The notes beneath the pieces were generated by a model. The model saw only the letters and a program-made list of their open reading frames with translations, was not told the origin of the DNA and did not search any database. The position numbers and the translations under genes are program-made. A stretch of DNA of 64,000 nucleotides from Gymnothorax reevesii (Eukaryota; Chordata; Actinopteri; Anguilliformes; Muraenidae): assembly GCA_029721435.1 (NCBI GenBank), contig CM056578.1, positions 12,276,313 to 12,340,312 of the forward strand. Reading direction: 5' to 3'. Positions 42,734-55,394 of this stretch are shown piece after piece (the stretch's first letter is position 1; every line of letters begins with the position of its first letter).

Positions 42734-45549
42734 GCAAATCTAAGCAAAGTGTTTATGTTTTAACTGTGTGCTCTTTGCATCACACCTAAAATTGCTATGG
42801 GGACGTAGCCCAAACAAATGTGTTTGGCCTGCGCTTCAAATACTGCATCTAACATTTTCAATTTGGGAAGATGAGACTAATAGATGAGGGAAAGTGCCAA
42901 GCATAGCATCAGTGAGTCTCATTCCCACTGAGTGTCCTGACAGGCTATGCTTTTATACTCGCCATGTCGCTGAAATCCGTCACGCTGGGAGGAATAAAGA
43001 CAGGGACCAGGAGGACTGAATGCTTCCTCGTTTCATCGCAGCCGGAAATACCTTTTTTATCTCCCGAATTCCGGCAGGCTTTCCAGACCGTGGATGAGAC
43101 AGCCTCTCCCACGGACACCCACAATTGAAAGTGACTGGTAATTATCTTACCTCTCCTGTGTCAGCCCAGTTATGAAGGCGGATGGTACTGTGGCACTCGA
43201 CAGAATTCCAGGCGTACGTGGTGACTGTGTAGGATATCTCTGTGTAGAATATCCACTTTTAGCCCTTTCTAACATGGCATCTTCAATGCAATAAGCTTCA
43301 GATTAAATGCAGGGATGCCTACCTATTTGACCATTAAGGTGTATTACAGTGATAGGCTTATTCAAACATATGATTATATGAAATGTCCATGACTAAACAT
43401 TGTACACTGATGTGACAGCTGTTATTGGTAATAGGAAGCAATGGAGTTCTAGTGCATGGACATGTTTTGAATATATATATATATATATTTTTTTTTTTTA
43501 ACTTTTGGAAAAGAAAGTCCTTTTCGATGTGGTCTATATTTACTCCTGGGAAGTGGGAGAGGCATTGTTTTTGGTGGCATTCATTTGTCTGTGTGTTTGT
43601 CAGTAGTTTTGCCCCGAAAAGATTTGTTACAATTGCACAAAATTTTTAGGAAAGGTGTGTAATGGTCCAAGGAACAGACCATTCCATTTAGGATCTCATT
43701 CGGTCAAGGTCAAGGTCTCACAAAAGTGAAAATTATTTAGAAAGTTTACCTTGGTCACGGTATATTGTGCCTGGCACCACTTGTTAATGCTTTGAGTTTT
43801 ACTGCTGGCTTGTTTATTTATTCCTGCTTCACAGATGCCAGCAGGCATCGTAATGGTTAATCTCCGTGTTTGTGCGTTAAGCTGTTGTGACACGTGGGGA
43901 AAGAAGTGTGCGGTCCGGACTTGCTGACACGTGTGCCAGCCTCCTCATTATCTTCACAAGCCGAGACACTTTGCAGTTCCAATGATAAAATGAGACGGCG
44001 CACTTCAGAAATGATCGATCAACGAGCGTGAAAGACAGTGGTTATCAGCCTCTCCCCAAAAAATGTTGACAAGATTTTTTGATCACTTGGATCAAGAATA
44101 AAAATGTTGAGGCGGGTAGCAGCAATTACAATGAGAGATGCACCGGCCCGGTTATTTTGAGCTGACCTAAAAGTTATTTCAGGTTTACATGTAGCCTATT
44201 TGTTCCATTATTTGTATTCGTTGCTAATGTTTGCATGCTCACCAACATAAAGGCAAATGGTCTTTTTCAAAGAGAAACCCATGCTCTACTTTAACCTCAC
44301 TATCATCAACTTCTAATTATTTCTGAAAAAGAATTATCCAATTAAACCTCTACTTACAGAAACAGTCCAACAGTTCAATGCAACTGTGTTATGTAACTTG
44401 AAATTAATTTGATTTTTTTAACTGGCCAAAAATGGAAAAATTTAATTAAAAGTTTCTGAAAACAGTAGTGTTGAATCGTTTCACTTTTTTCAGTGTTGCA
44501 CCTCAGAAGTGAGACTATATAGAAATCATAATTTACGGTGCAGGCAGTAATAATTTATTTTGCGGGTACTCAATGCTGTTTGTGTGCATTTGTGTTTTTT
44601 TCCCCCTTTTCCATCCACTAGACTACAGCATTCCAGTGTCCTGCTGATCCGTCAAAAAAGAAATACATTTAGAGAAGCCAGTTGTGTTCACAGTGTAGAC
44701 AGCCCACAAACAAAACAAACCAGGACATCTTTGACCACAAAAACCTCACTTATATGCATTTAGACTGCGAATTTGCCTCCCCGGGATGTCATAGTTTACG
44801 AGAGAGCGAGCAGAGAGCAGAGATCTTGTTCAGTGTGAATTATGCATCAAAGCCAGAAAAGCAGCACGTAGGACTGAGCCCTTCAACAGCTGGGGCACAT
44901 TAGAGATAATGCAGACTGCCCAGGCCCAGAGAATCCTCGGAGACAAGGTTGGCTACATGGGCTTTCCATTACCTGCAAAATTTAACGACAAACGAAAATC
45001 TGCTAATGAGGCAAAAGTTGCCTTCAGCAAATTGCGCCCTTCTCAGAGCGAGCGGGATTAGGCTGCAAAGCATTAATTATACCATCAGCGAATTTTGCGT
45101 CCTTTGGCTTTTCAGAGCTTAGCAGTGTGGCTCAATGCTTGCCTCTTAGCTATGGATTTTTTTGCTGGTCAGGTCAACAAAGTCGTGTCAATCGTCCAAT
45201 CAGATGCAGAGAAGGAAAGTGCAAATTTGGAAATTAAAAGCTCCCTCCAGAATTTTGTGCGAACTCCGTGGATGTTCTTTTGAGGATGGTTCATCTGCCA
45301 AGAGGTGGGACTAATGTGTGACATCAGCTGGCTCAGTTCATGGCAGGAAGTAAAACAAGGCAGTTTCTGACCCTTGGATTGCAGATGTTTCAAATACTCT
45401 TCACACTTTAAGGTAAGGGAGTGTGAGATTATCCACTCAAGTTTGAAACACTAAGACAACCATGGATGCCACCCTGACAGTTTGATGACTTATCATAAGA
45501 ACAATGCAGGTTACATAAGTGCCGATTCGTCGCTGCTCATCAAGGTAGT
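42734..45549. other. intergenic, nothing recognised except (AT)n
   Basis: (AT)n followed by poly-T at 43470-43500. Otherwise no supported gene or repeat. Confidence 0.6.
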
Positions 45550-46245
45550 TCTTAACTAGGCTTATGCCATCGGAGGCGACGGCTGGGGGTATATTCCCGA
45601 ACGCCCCCAATCCTCCGATTCCCCAATCCTTGAATAGACCTTGAATAGACTTTCATTTGAACTTAATTTCAGATCAATCGGACAAATGGTTCTGAAGATA
45701 TGGCCGAAATGGAAATTTTTCCATCACAAAGCGCCACCTGGTGGCAAAATATTGAACCATACAGGTATGATGTCATCATGTGACACGCTGTGAGGTCATG
45801 ACCTTGCAGTTGCACATAGTTTCATGTCAATTGGACAAATAGTTCCAAAGATATGGCAAAAATGGTGAATTTTATGTGACAAAGCTCCACCTTGTGTCAA
45901 AATTTTGAACCAAACAGGTATAATGTCATCATGAGACACGTCCTCAGGTCACAAACTTTCATTTGCACTTGATTTGAGGTGAATCGGACAAATATTTCCA
46001 GAGATAAGATAAAAACAGTGATTTTTTTCAGTTTTTGGCCCCTGGTGGCCAATCTAGAAATTGTATATTGTCCAAAATCGAATCAGTTCTTCCCCTTTAT
46101 GATACTAACTTATATGCAAAACTTGAAATTTCTTATTGAAACATTACAGAAGTTATCGCGTTAACACTTAGGGCGGCGGCGGCGGTCGGACCAAAAACAT
46201 AATACCCTCGGAACGCCATTCGGCGTTTGGGGGTATAATTATAGA
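45550..46245. repeat. interspersed repeat with about 150-bp internal subrepeats
   Basis: The ends are ggctgggggtatattcccg and cgtttgggggtataatt. Three diverged internal units share tttcat-x-tgaatcggacaaat, ccaaagatatgg, gcgccacctggtggcaaaat and caggtatgatgtcatcatg. No ORF. The GGC run near 46171 is part of the right end. Confidence 0.6.
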
Positions 46246-49200
46246 AACATGACGGGAGTGAGAGATCAAAGAATTAATTACTCCGAAGAGACACTATTCA
46301 TTAACGTTAATGGCCGTATCTGTGGGGTGGGTTTGAGACCGAGGACATACAGTTCAATTAAATGCCTGGCTTCGACATCATAGGCCCTGTATCATATAGA
46401 AACACTTTTGGGGAGGTTAGGGGTTCAAATTGACTTTGTTGAACCCAAAGTCCGTGCATTGTATTGTTGGCACCTGCTTAGTTATTATTGGAAGTAAACA
46501 TTTTCTGCTCATGCAGATTGGAATTGTGCCCTTATTTCCTTACAGTTGCCAGCCCAGCAGGGGCGCAATTTCCCCTGGTTTCTGATGCATTCACTCACTA
46601 GTGATTCACTCAAGTTATTGATTGGCTAAAGAGTCCACACACCTCATTTTCAAGGTCTTAACTGGCTGCTGAATGAATGACGAGCACAAAGGTCTGCAGA
46701 CACTGTGGCGCTCTAGGACTGGAGGGTGACTCTGCTGCCCTGAGGGTCTGTATCACAAATTTGATATTAGAATGCATTTTATACTTAAAAGGTGACAGAT
46801 CGGAAATATGTGATTAGAATATTTTTAACTTGACATTCAAGTGCTGATGTCACAATCAGCGTTGGTAAGTGAAAGCAATGAGCAACAACTTCAGATCTAA
46901 ACAGAATTTTGGAAAAGAAGAATCATTTTAAAAATACTGGTCAGCAGAACATTCTTTTGCCGGTGTAACAGTCACCACAGACACTGGAGCTTAAGAAGAC
47001 AGACTTACAATTTTGAGCATAGAAAATATGGAACATCACTGCAAGAAGTAAGAAAAAAATAAATATAAAACTGCCATGAGTTAGGCATATCGCTCTCTAC
47101 GGAAGCTGTGAAATATGTATTTGTGCTGCTTCTCCTGAATTAGACTCCATTAAACCAGGCCGCCTTCAGCGGTGTGAGGTACACATCAACGAGCAACGAC
47201 ACTGTGCACTCACAGTGAATCGCTGCAATCATGCGTGAATATGCGTGAGCGCTCGTGCTTCCGCTCGCTAAATCTCCGTGTAACCGAACGACGCGAATCA
47301 TTCTTCCTTCATTCCAATGTTCTGGAAAGACAGGAAGGCTCTGGGAGTGATGTCAGATTTATATAACGCCGCTTGTGAATATTCAGAATGAAGCGGGTTG
47401 TTGGAGGGGGAAGATTGCAGTCAGCTGTCAGAAAAGACAGGATGTGGAGAGATTGGAAGAGGCCCCAGTACCACATGAACCTCTTCTCCGCACTCCCTGC
47501 CCATGTCAGAGGCATCTACACGCAGGGCATGAATGTTGGACCATGACGCTCTGCTTACGGGAATATGGATAGGAGGAATCTGTCACCTCGGTCCTGCACT
47601 CATCCATTCCTATCTATACCATTTTCTTCTTGCTCTCTCTCTCTCTCTCTGTTCTGCCTTCCTCGCCAAGTCATTCTGTGGCTTTTAAAAGAACTTCATA
47701 GATGCAGAAACGCCCACGTCTTTTTTTTTTTTCGCGCACCAGACTTATGTAACATGCATTATGTAATAAAATTAAAACTCCTTTCATAGTACTTTATTGT
47801 ATTCTTTTTCTGTTTTCCAACACACATGCAACTCTGAACAGCATTGGCCTAAAATTTTACTGTGTTTGCATTAGTTAGCCAGCTTGTATTTGAGGTTTGC
47901 CAAACAGAAGCCCAAAGACTAAAAAACTAAAAACAGGCAAAAAAAAAAAAAAAGAAATAATGATAAAGCGCAGAACACACCTATCAAAAGTTTGCTCCAC
48001 AAAGTAATGAGATGTTTATATATATATATATATATTTTTTTTTTATCTGTTTTTCAAAAGAAGGTCAACAACCTTATTATGGTCATGTCTTTTACAGATG
48101 ACTGATTTCTGTTTACAGAGCAGTCTCATTCATGTCGCTTACACAGGCTCTATGAGCCACCTTTGAAATTCAACTGTCACTGACGCACTTCAGGTGATGA
48201 TTGCAATGGTAGTGACTCAACCGCTGGAAAAACCTTGAGGATTAAACTGTGCTTATCATGCCTTTTTTTTTTTTTTTACCTCTGTGCTACATACTGCAGT
48301 AGATGGCCCAACATAACTGCCGATGAAGCTCCTGTTCAGAGCTTTCTCCCAATCTGCACATGCTTTTATTCTGTGGTTTGGTGGTGTGTTGGGGGGGGGT
48401 TTGGGGCGGCCGGCTGTCTCTGAGATTCTTCGGCCTTGGTAAACACCATGGTCCCTCAGGGTAACGCGCTTTGACCTGGCTTGCTGTGAAGCGTTCATTA
48501 GAGTCGACAATCACCTGCCCCACGCATCTGTCCGGCTAGCATGCGGCTCTACGCTAACGTGCTAGCTGAGCTCATTAGCCGCAGCTTCCACCTCTGCTCC
48601 GGCGTGAATCACAGGCTACGCTGCTGGCCAAGGCCTGATCATCCATAAACACACAAATATGCCAAAGAGCTGCTTTCCGCAGGTGTCACTTCCATCCATT
48701 GCTGTCCACAAAGAACAAATACTGCGCGTGCTTCCAGAAAATGATTTCACACCTACCTACGCATGTATCTGAACAAAGTCCAGTTAATGCACTGCCAAGA
48801 AAAAAAAAAAAATCACGTATGGCAATCCATTTACCCATTATGTTGCAATATGAACTGATATGAGTTTTATTTCAGAATTAAATAAAAATACAAGCAGCTC
48901 GTGGGAAAGTCGATGAAAGTCAGCTCAATCATAAAGATATTTTACTGAGGGTCGCTGCAGAGAGTGTTTGTTTTCTGTCGGACTGTAATTGTGAACAAAG
49001 CTACTTTTTCTTCCCTTTTGCAACTATTTGGCTGTGGTGCTTTTCAGAGAGAGATTTATGCTCATTTTGAGCCTTTTGATTCAGATGGGAAATTGATACA
49101 GCCATAAAAACCTCTCTCACATAGCCCCGAACCCAGGCCACAAAAACGGTCAAGGGCAGGTCCCACAAGCTGAAGATGGAGGAGTCATAAAATATTCAGA

Positions 49201-49341
49201 AAGTGGAGGCTGGGTGAGAGATGTCAGTAATTATGAGATATGAGAGATGTCAGCTCGGAAGGATATTGTGCTTTCCATGTGTGAATTTCTTGCTAGAAGA
49301 ACTCAATCGCAACATGTCAGGCACTCGTGGGCTTTCTGTAC
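46246..49341. other. intergenic, nothing firm recognised
   Basis: Contains a short (AT)n at 48017-48035, a (CT)n run near 47632 and A/T homopolymers. A CpG-richer patch at about 47160-47300 with TTTATATAA at 47357 and a 51-codon frame from the ATG near 47389 was noted, but no product is recognisable. Confidence 0.5.
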
Positions 49342-49672
49342 AAGGCAGCGGTCTGTGTGCACTTCATAAATATCAACGCCATTAAATGCACGAATGATCA
49401 AATTTCGATGACCTGACAACGCTATCTGCCTCTGACCAATCTGGGAGGCTTATATAGGCCACTAACCTGATTCATACATTAGCTGTTAGGGACCATCTAA
49501 ATCCAAATCCTGACCTGCTTTTCTTTTCTCCCTGGAAATCACCCTATTAACTGACCAGGTAAAAAGAGGGTAGAAAACCAGCAGTTCTTGGACCCCTAGA
49601 ACCAAAAACTCTACCTACCAGGGAGTTATTTATACAGTGCTAGTTTACTGAATTCACTAGATCAATTTAATG
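49342..49672. repeat. long direct repeat, copy A (about 325 bp)
   Basis: Matches 51955-52275 over its length, for example gtgcacttcataaatatcaa, atgcacgaatgatcaaattt, gggaccatctaaatccaaat and ccagggagttattt, with a few substitutions and small indels. Confidence 0.9.
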
Positions 49673-49679
49673 AGATACT

Positions 49680-49928
49680 GTGGTATCCCAATGTCTACGA
49701 GTGTATATCCCCTTTTCACCATGGTTATGTCTCTTAGGAACTAGCTTGATGGACAAGTGGAACAAATATATACGGAGGTCTATAGATCTTGCCATGTTGG
49801 CAGCTAGGAAATGTATGGCTTTAAACTGGAAAGCGTCCGATCCTCCAGTATTAATCCATTGGTGGAATGAACTTTCAAGCTTCCTTACACTGGATGACAT
49901 TTATTACCTGAGCCAGGTTAAGCAATGA
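49680..49928 (+). mobile_element. L1/Tx1-like LINE ORF2 C-terminal fragment
   Basis: The frame encodes RRSIDLAMLAARKCMALNW, then KASDPPVLIHWWNELSSFLT and LDDIYYLSQVKQ. AARKCxxxNWK and PPxxxxWxxE are the usual C-terminal words of fish L1-like ORF2 proteins. The reading frame ends at the insertion that begins about 49930. L1-like sequence seems to resume near 51155. Confidence 0.65.
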
Positions 49929-49929
49929 T

Positions 49930-49931
49930 CA

Positions 49932-49968
<37 letters not shown>

Positions 49969-51039
49969 CTGTCACTCTGTCTGTCAGCCCGTGGCCATTA
50001 CCAGGCCCCCCCCTAGGGGGAGCCAGGTTAAGCAATGATCATGTTACAAGGAGAGTTAGCTTGCTAGCTAGCTGCCCGGGATAAACTATGCCATGCTACG
50101 GGGACCAGCGCATTGTTCGTCTGTCCTCGTATTAAAATGGAGGCCGCTGCGGCTCGTAGGCCTATTTGCTTGATGCCTGAGGAGCCTGGATTGTCGTGTA
50201 TTATATTGTTTTCTATGTCTGCTCAGGAAATTTTTTTATTATTTTTGCGAAATGAACATTACGTAGAATTTCTGTGAACGTTTGTGCTGCATGTAATTAT
50301 TTCGTTATAAGTGTGTAGCTAGCATGCTAGGTAGCTATATGGAGCTCCGTGTTGTGACACGGACCCTTGCGAACCATAATCGCGATGCATTTTCATAAAA
50401 CAGTATGCTAGTTTGCATTAAACAATTATGTTTCCTGATTGTATGAGATTTGTCGGTTGTGATGTTACGATTGAATTTGTGCTTTATTTCTATTTGCGTT
50501 GCATTATTCCGCATACTTCCGCTGCATACTGCCCGTTTTTCGTTGGCGGACAAAGTGATCGCGTTGACACGGATCTTGCATGGAATTGCATGTAGCACAC
50601 GGGGTCCGCTTTCCAGCCAGCTGGGCTTGCCGAAATCACCGATTTTTTCTTTTTTTTTTTTTTTAAAGATGGTATAACGTGTTCTATCGTCTTCTGTGTC
50701 TAGTTAGCATTTTGTTTTACCTAGCTGGACACAGCTAAGCATTTTTGTGGTCATTCGTGCAGTATGAATGAATTTGACTTATATTACAACGACAGTTAGC
50801 TAGCTAGCTAGCTGCCCGGGATAAACTACGCCATGCCTCGGGGACCAGCGCAGTTCACCGCTCTTCGTATTAAAATCGAGGCCGCTACGGCTCGTAGGCC
50901 TATTTGCTTGATGCCTCAGGAGCCTGGATTGTCGTGTATTATATTGTTTTCTATGTCTGCTTAGGTTGTCTTTGTATTATTTTTGCGAAATGAACATTCT
51001 GTAAAATTTCTGTGGACGTTTGTGCTGTATGTATGATCG

Positions 51040-51085
<46 letters not shown>

Positions 51086-51150
51086 TGTCACTCACTCTGT
51101 CTGTCAGCCCTGTCTGTCAGCCCGTGGCTGGGGCCAGGTCTGCTATCTCT
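49930..51150. repeat. insertion with nested duplications inside the L1 fragment
   Basis: A 25-bp word (gagccaggttaagcaatgat plus catgt) occurs at about 49909 and again at about 50019, flanking (TG)n at 49935-49966 and ctgtctgtcagcccgtgg. A roughly 240-bp unit at 50055-50295 is repeated at 50795-51033 (gctgcccgggataaacta, ctcgtaggcctatttgcttg, gagcctggattgtcgtgt). A second (TG)n at 51043-51084 is again followed by ctgtctgtcagcccgtgg. So there are two tandem modules that each pair a TG array with the same tail. Confidence 0.75.
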
Positions 51151-51395
51151 GATTGCCTTGTTACAAATATAAAGGTAAACTCCCGGAATTTACAAAAATA
51201 TGGCAATTCCATATGAACTTTGAGTTTAAGAATTATTTATGATGAGGTATAATTGGTGGACCTGAGAGCAGATGTATAGGTTGTTTTGTAAGTTTCTTTT
51301 TTCTTTGTACTTTTTGTGTGGTTGTTGTTGTGATGGTATGATGTCATGTCTGTGTATGTATAAATAATAATTTTTTAAAAAATGTTAAAAAAAGG
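51151..51395 (+). mobile_element. likely 3' end of the interrupted L1 fragment
   Basis: A short frame reads YKYKGKLPEFTKIWQFHMNF, followed by non-coding sequence and an A-rich end near 51370-51395, as expected for an L1 C-terminus and 3' UTR. The link to 49680-49928 is inferred from order and orientation. Confidence 0.4.
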
Positions 51396-51954
51396 AACGG
51401 CGATGAGGTCATGGGCGAATTTCAATACAGTGAGGGAACCAGAACTGAGAATTGTGACAAAACATCCATTTAAAACAGTTATTAGTCCTGACCTGTTCTC
51501 AGGCATTTTCATGATTAACAAAAGGTTCATTCCTAGAGCACTTCACAGTTAACAGGAGCTGCTTGTTCTCCCCGATTACGTAAGAAGACAATCATCCATT
51601 TGGACGCGTATTTGCTGTATTTAAATCAACATCATTCAAATTTGCGTACCTGTCGACTCTCACGCAAATACCTTGAGCAGCACGCTGCCTATTTAACTGG
51701 CGAGTGCCACTTTTTTTTTTTTAATAAACCCACGCAATACTAAGAGTGAAAGGTGGTATTTCATTGGAACGCGGACCTGATCAATCAACTGAAGCACTGA
51801 CCTGTTAATAAGTCAATTCTTTTTCTGTGCTGGGTTTCGCCCATGATTTCATCGCTGTTCGATCGCAAATGGAGGGAAACCGTGTCTTCAGTTGCCAATA
51901 ACGATAATTGGAAAACGCGTCAGTAAAGGAAAACGATTCAGAACTAAAAAAACA

Positions 51955-52275
51955 AAAGGCAGCTGTCTGCGTGCACTTCATAAATATCAAATTAAATGCA
52001 CGAATGATCAAATTTCGAAGACCCGAGGACGCTACCTGCTTCTGACCAATCTGTGAGGCTTATATAGGCCATTGACCTGATTCATACATTAACTGTGTTA
52101 GGGACCATCTAAATCCAAATCCTGACCTGCTTCTCTTTTCTCCCTGGAAATCACGCTATTAACTGACCAGGTAAAAAGAGGGTAAAAAAGCAGCAATTCT
52201 TGGACCCCTAGAACCAAGAACTCTACCTACCAGGGAGTTATTTCATAGTGCAAGTTTACTGACTTAACTATCAAT
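51955..52275. repeat. long direct repeat, copy B (about 320 bp)
   Basis: Second copy of 49342-49672 in the same orientation. About 2.28 kb separates the two. The pair could be a segmental duplication around the L1 or a dispersed repeat. TG..CA LTR ends were not evident. Confidence 0.9.
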
Positions 52276-52365
52276 TTACTGTCATACAGCAATTCATACG
52301 ATATCTCAGGGTCAAGGAGAGGCAATCATTGTTTCAAAAAGACAGTTGTGACTCATAATGGCAAA

Positions 52366-53881
52366 TACAACCTAATTTCTAGAAAAATTGGGGACGTTAT
52401 GTAAAATGTTAATAAAAACCAACAGTAATGATTGACAAATCATTTAAACTCTTTTATAAATTGAAAATAGAACAAAGAATCAAATTTGAAACAAAGTTGA
52501 ATTTGAAAAATTTTGTTGTTTTTGAAAAATATCCACTCATTTTGAATTCGATGACAGCCACCGGTTTCAAAAAAGTTTGGACTGGGCCATGTTTACCATT
52601 ATGTTAAATATTCTCCCCTTTTATCAACACCCTGAAAGTGTTTTGGAGCTGGAAAAACCCAATAACTTTAGTTTGGAAAGTAAAATGTTCTCTCACTCTT
52701 CCTTAATTTTAGATTTTAGCTTCGACACTTTTTCTGCCTTTTTTGTCACATTTCGTCCCGTCTGGACTGCCAGTTTAGCAGACTCTTTTACCACAGACCC
52801 ATGATGTTGTAATAAGCATGCTGTGTGGTTTGGCATTCTCTTGCTGAAATAAGCAAAGCCTTACTAGAAAAACATGTCTGGATGGCTATATATATGGTTC
52901 TTAAACGTGCACATATTGTTCAGCATTAATGCTGTCTTCACGGATGTTAAAGTTACCCATACCACGCGCACTAATGCACCCCCATACTATCATGGATGCC
53001 GGCTTTTGAACTGTGCGCTAATGAAAAGCTGGATATTCCCTCTCCATCTTAGCCTACAGGACGTGGCATCCTTAATTTCCCAAAAAAAAAAATAAAATCA
53101 TATTTTGGATGGACTTTGTCTCAGGCCATCATAAATTAGTTACAGGCCAGAGAAGGCAGCAGCATTTCCGGATCTTGCTTGGTTTTTTTAAAATTTACAT
53201 ATTAAAGTTTTAATTTGCATTTGTGAATGTAGTAAGAAATTGTGCTCACTGAGAATGGTTTTCCTGAGCCCATGCATTGATTTCCATAACAGAATCCTGT
53301 TTATTTTTAATGCAGTACCACCTGAGGGCCTGAAGATCACGGCCATTCAGTATTGGTTTTTGGCCTTTCACCAGATTCTGTGAATAATTAAATGATATGA
53401 CATACCACAGACAATTAAATCCCTGTTTCTTTGCAATTGCCTTTTTAAATTGTAGAATCATTTTCCCATGCAGTCTGTCACAGAGTGGTGAAGCCCTCAC
53501 CATCTTCCAAAAAAGTCAGCCTCACTGAGATGCTCATTTCATAGCCATTCATGTGACTGACCCATTGCCAATTAGTCTAATTATCTGTGAGATTTTTCAT
53601 CAGGTGTAATTTTTTGCATTATAAAACACTTCCAATGTTTTGTTGCCCCGTTCCCAACTTTTTTGAAAAATACTGCTGGCAGCAAATTCCAAATGAGCAA
53701 ATATTATTCTAAAAAAAAAAAAACTTTCTCAGTTTCAACATTTGATATATCGTCTCTGAGCCATTTTCGATAAAATGCAGGGTTTAAGTGATGCGCAGAT
53801 CATTGTTTTTGCAGTGATGCGCAGATCTGTTTTTATCTAAATTTTACACAACATCCAGACTTTTTTAGAAACGAGGTTGTA
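52366..53881 (-). mobile_element. decayed Tc1-like transposon, copy 3 (- orientation)
   Basis: Ends TACAACCTAATTTCTAGAAA and, reversed, TACAACCTCGTTTCTAAAAA are inverted repeats with TA at the edges. The interior parallels copy 2 (for example tgagggcctgaagatcacgg). A minus-strand frame at 53503-53246 retains NGRDLQALRWYCIKNKQD and SVMEINAWAQENHSQ, matching DARDLRALRHL / SVIDITKWAQ of copy 2. The rest is broken by stops and frameshifts. Confidence 0.75.
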
Positions 53882-55394
53882 TTAAACTCACATTTAGAAA
53901 CTGGAATCAAACAGCAGTCTCCCATGTGTTAGTTCACTGTTTTGTCACTACATGTGGACATGACGTACATCTCTTCAGGCACTTACTCAGCAATGACCAG
54001 CCTGCAGTGCATAGGTCATGTGATCCCAGCCCCCTGGCTCACATTTTCATAAGGTACCTAAGTTCTACTGCATTATTTTTGTATGTATTACGGTAAGAAG
54101 CGAGTTAAAACAGCCTCACTGGATAACTAAGCTCAATGAAGGGGGCATTTTTGACATATGGGGCCTTTCTATTAAGCAAACTCGTGAAAATTCTGTTCTG
54201 TTCTATCATTCTATTCTAAAGTTCATGATAAATATTCATTAACACGTAACAGTAATTATGTAAGATAACTTAATTATTGATCTTTAATGAATATTTAATC
54301 CTGTTTCAAGGTTCAAAACACCAAATTTTTGTTAAGTGTTTTAGTGATCATTTAGCATCATTGTACTGGTTTTCGTGACAATGACTGGGGCTTAGTTTGG
54401 TCTCTAACTGTCAGTTTAATGTCTTTGCGCATTCAGAGATACCCTCAGTTCATCACTATTGTAAATGTTATTAATCACTCTTGGGTTTCTTCGAAACAGA
54501 GTTGACCATTTATTACCCAACAAATCAACTGACCGGTTTATCACCATATTCCGAGAATGACCCAGAACCAGAAACAGCTCTTTGTCCCCCGTCAATGTTC
54601 CAGGTTTTGCTCAGGGCAGTTATCTAGCTAATTTAGTAATCTTGCTTTGAGAATCAAAGCCTTTCAATGTGCAAACTAAATGGTGTTTTGATTTCCTGGC
54701 TTTGAACCCAATAAGACTAACAGAGGTGGTGTGCAAATATTTTAACTGTGTGTTGCTATTGAACTTTTGGATTGGAAGCTTGGATTTGAAGATTGGTGTC
54801 CAAAATTCAAGGGTAGGAAATCAGGTGCAGGGAATGACAGAGTCGTTCAAGTTGTTGTTGTTGTTTTTTTTTTTTTTAATCCAAGTTTGATCAGGAGTTT
54901 TTTGAATGATCCAAAAATCACTGGCTGCACAGTCCTAATGGGAAAATGCAGACTGCCAAGGGCACAGTCCCACCATTCTTTAAACTAGACTAGCAAACAT
55001 AAATCTAGTTCTGCGTAAAGCTGCTGTAAGTGATTTTTTTGTTTGTTAAAAAGGATTAAATAGCTCCACATTCTGACAGAGATCATTTATTTATCTGGTC
55101 AATAACATAGGTCTCTCAGTCACTATCTTCTGCAATAAAGCAGCATATAAAATTCTGGAGTCACCGACTGCCTCTATCCAATCAGGTGAGAGAATGCCAT
55201 AAAGATGCATTTCTCTCTGCCTGTGAACGCGCAGAGCTGAATCTGCATTGTTAGCGCACCGTCTACCAAAATTCATCCAAAATTAATAGCAGTAATGCAA
55301 TAACAGAACAGATGACGCTTTCGATCCTAGTGCGACGGGAGACGGCATACACAAACAGCCAAAGCACCAATGAACGGTAAAGAAACAAATAGAA
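53882..55394. other. intergenic, nothing recognised
   Basis: AT-rich sequence. A (GTT)n and poly-T stretch lies near 54852-54878. No supported gene. Confidence 0.6.

Noticed and set aside
47389..47545. First exon of gabrg2, the usual downstream neighbour of gabra1
   Set aside because: The translated peptide does not resemble a gamma-2 signal peptide or N-terminus.
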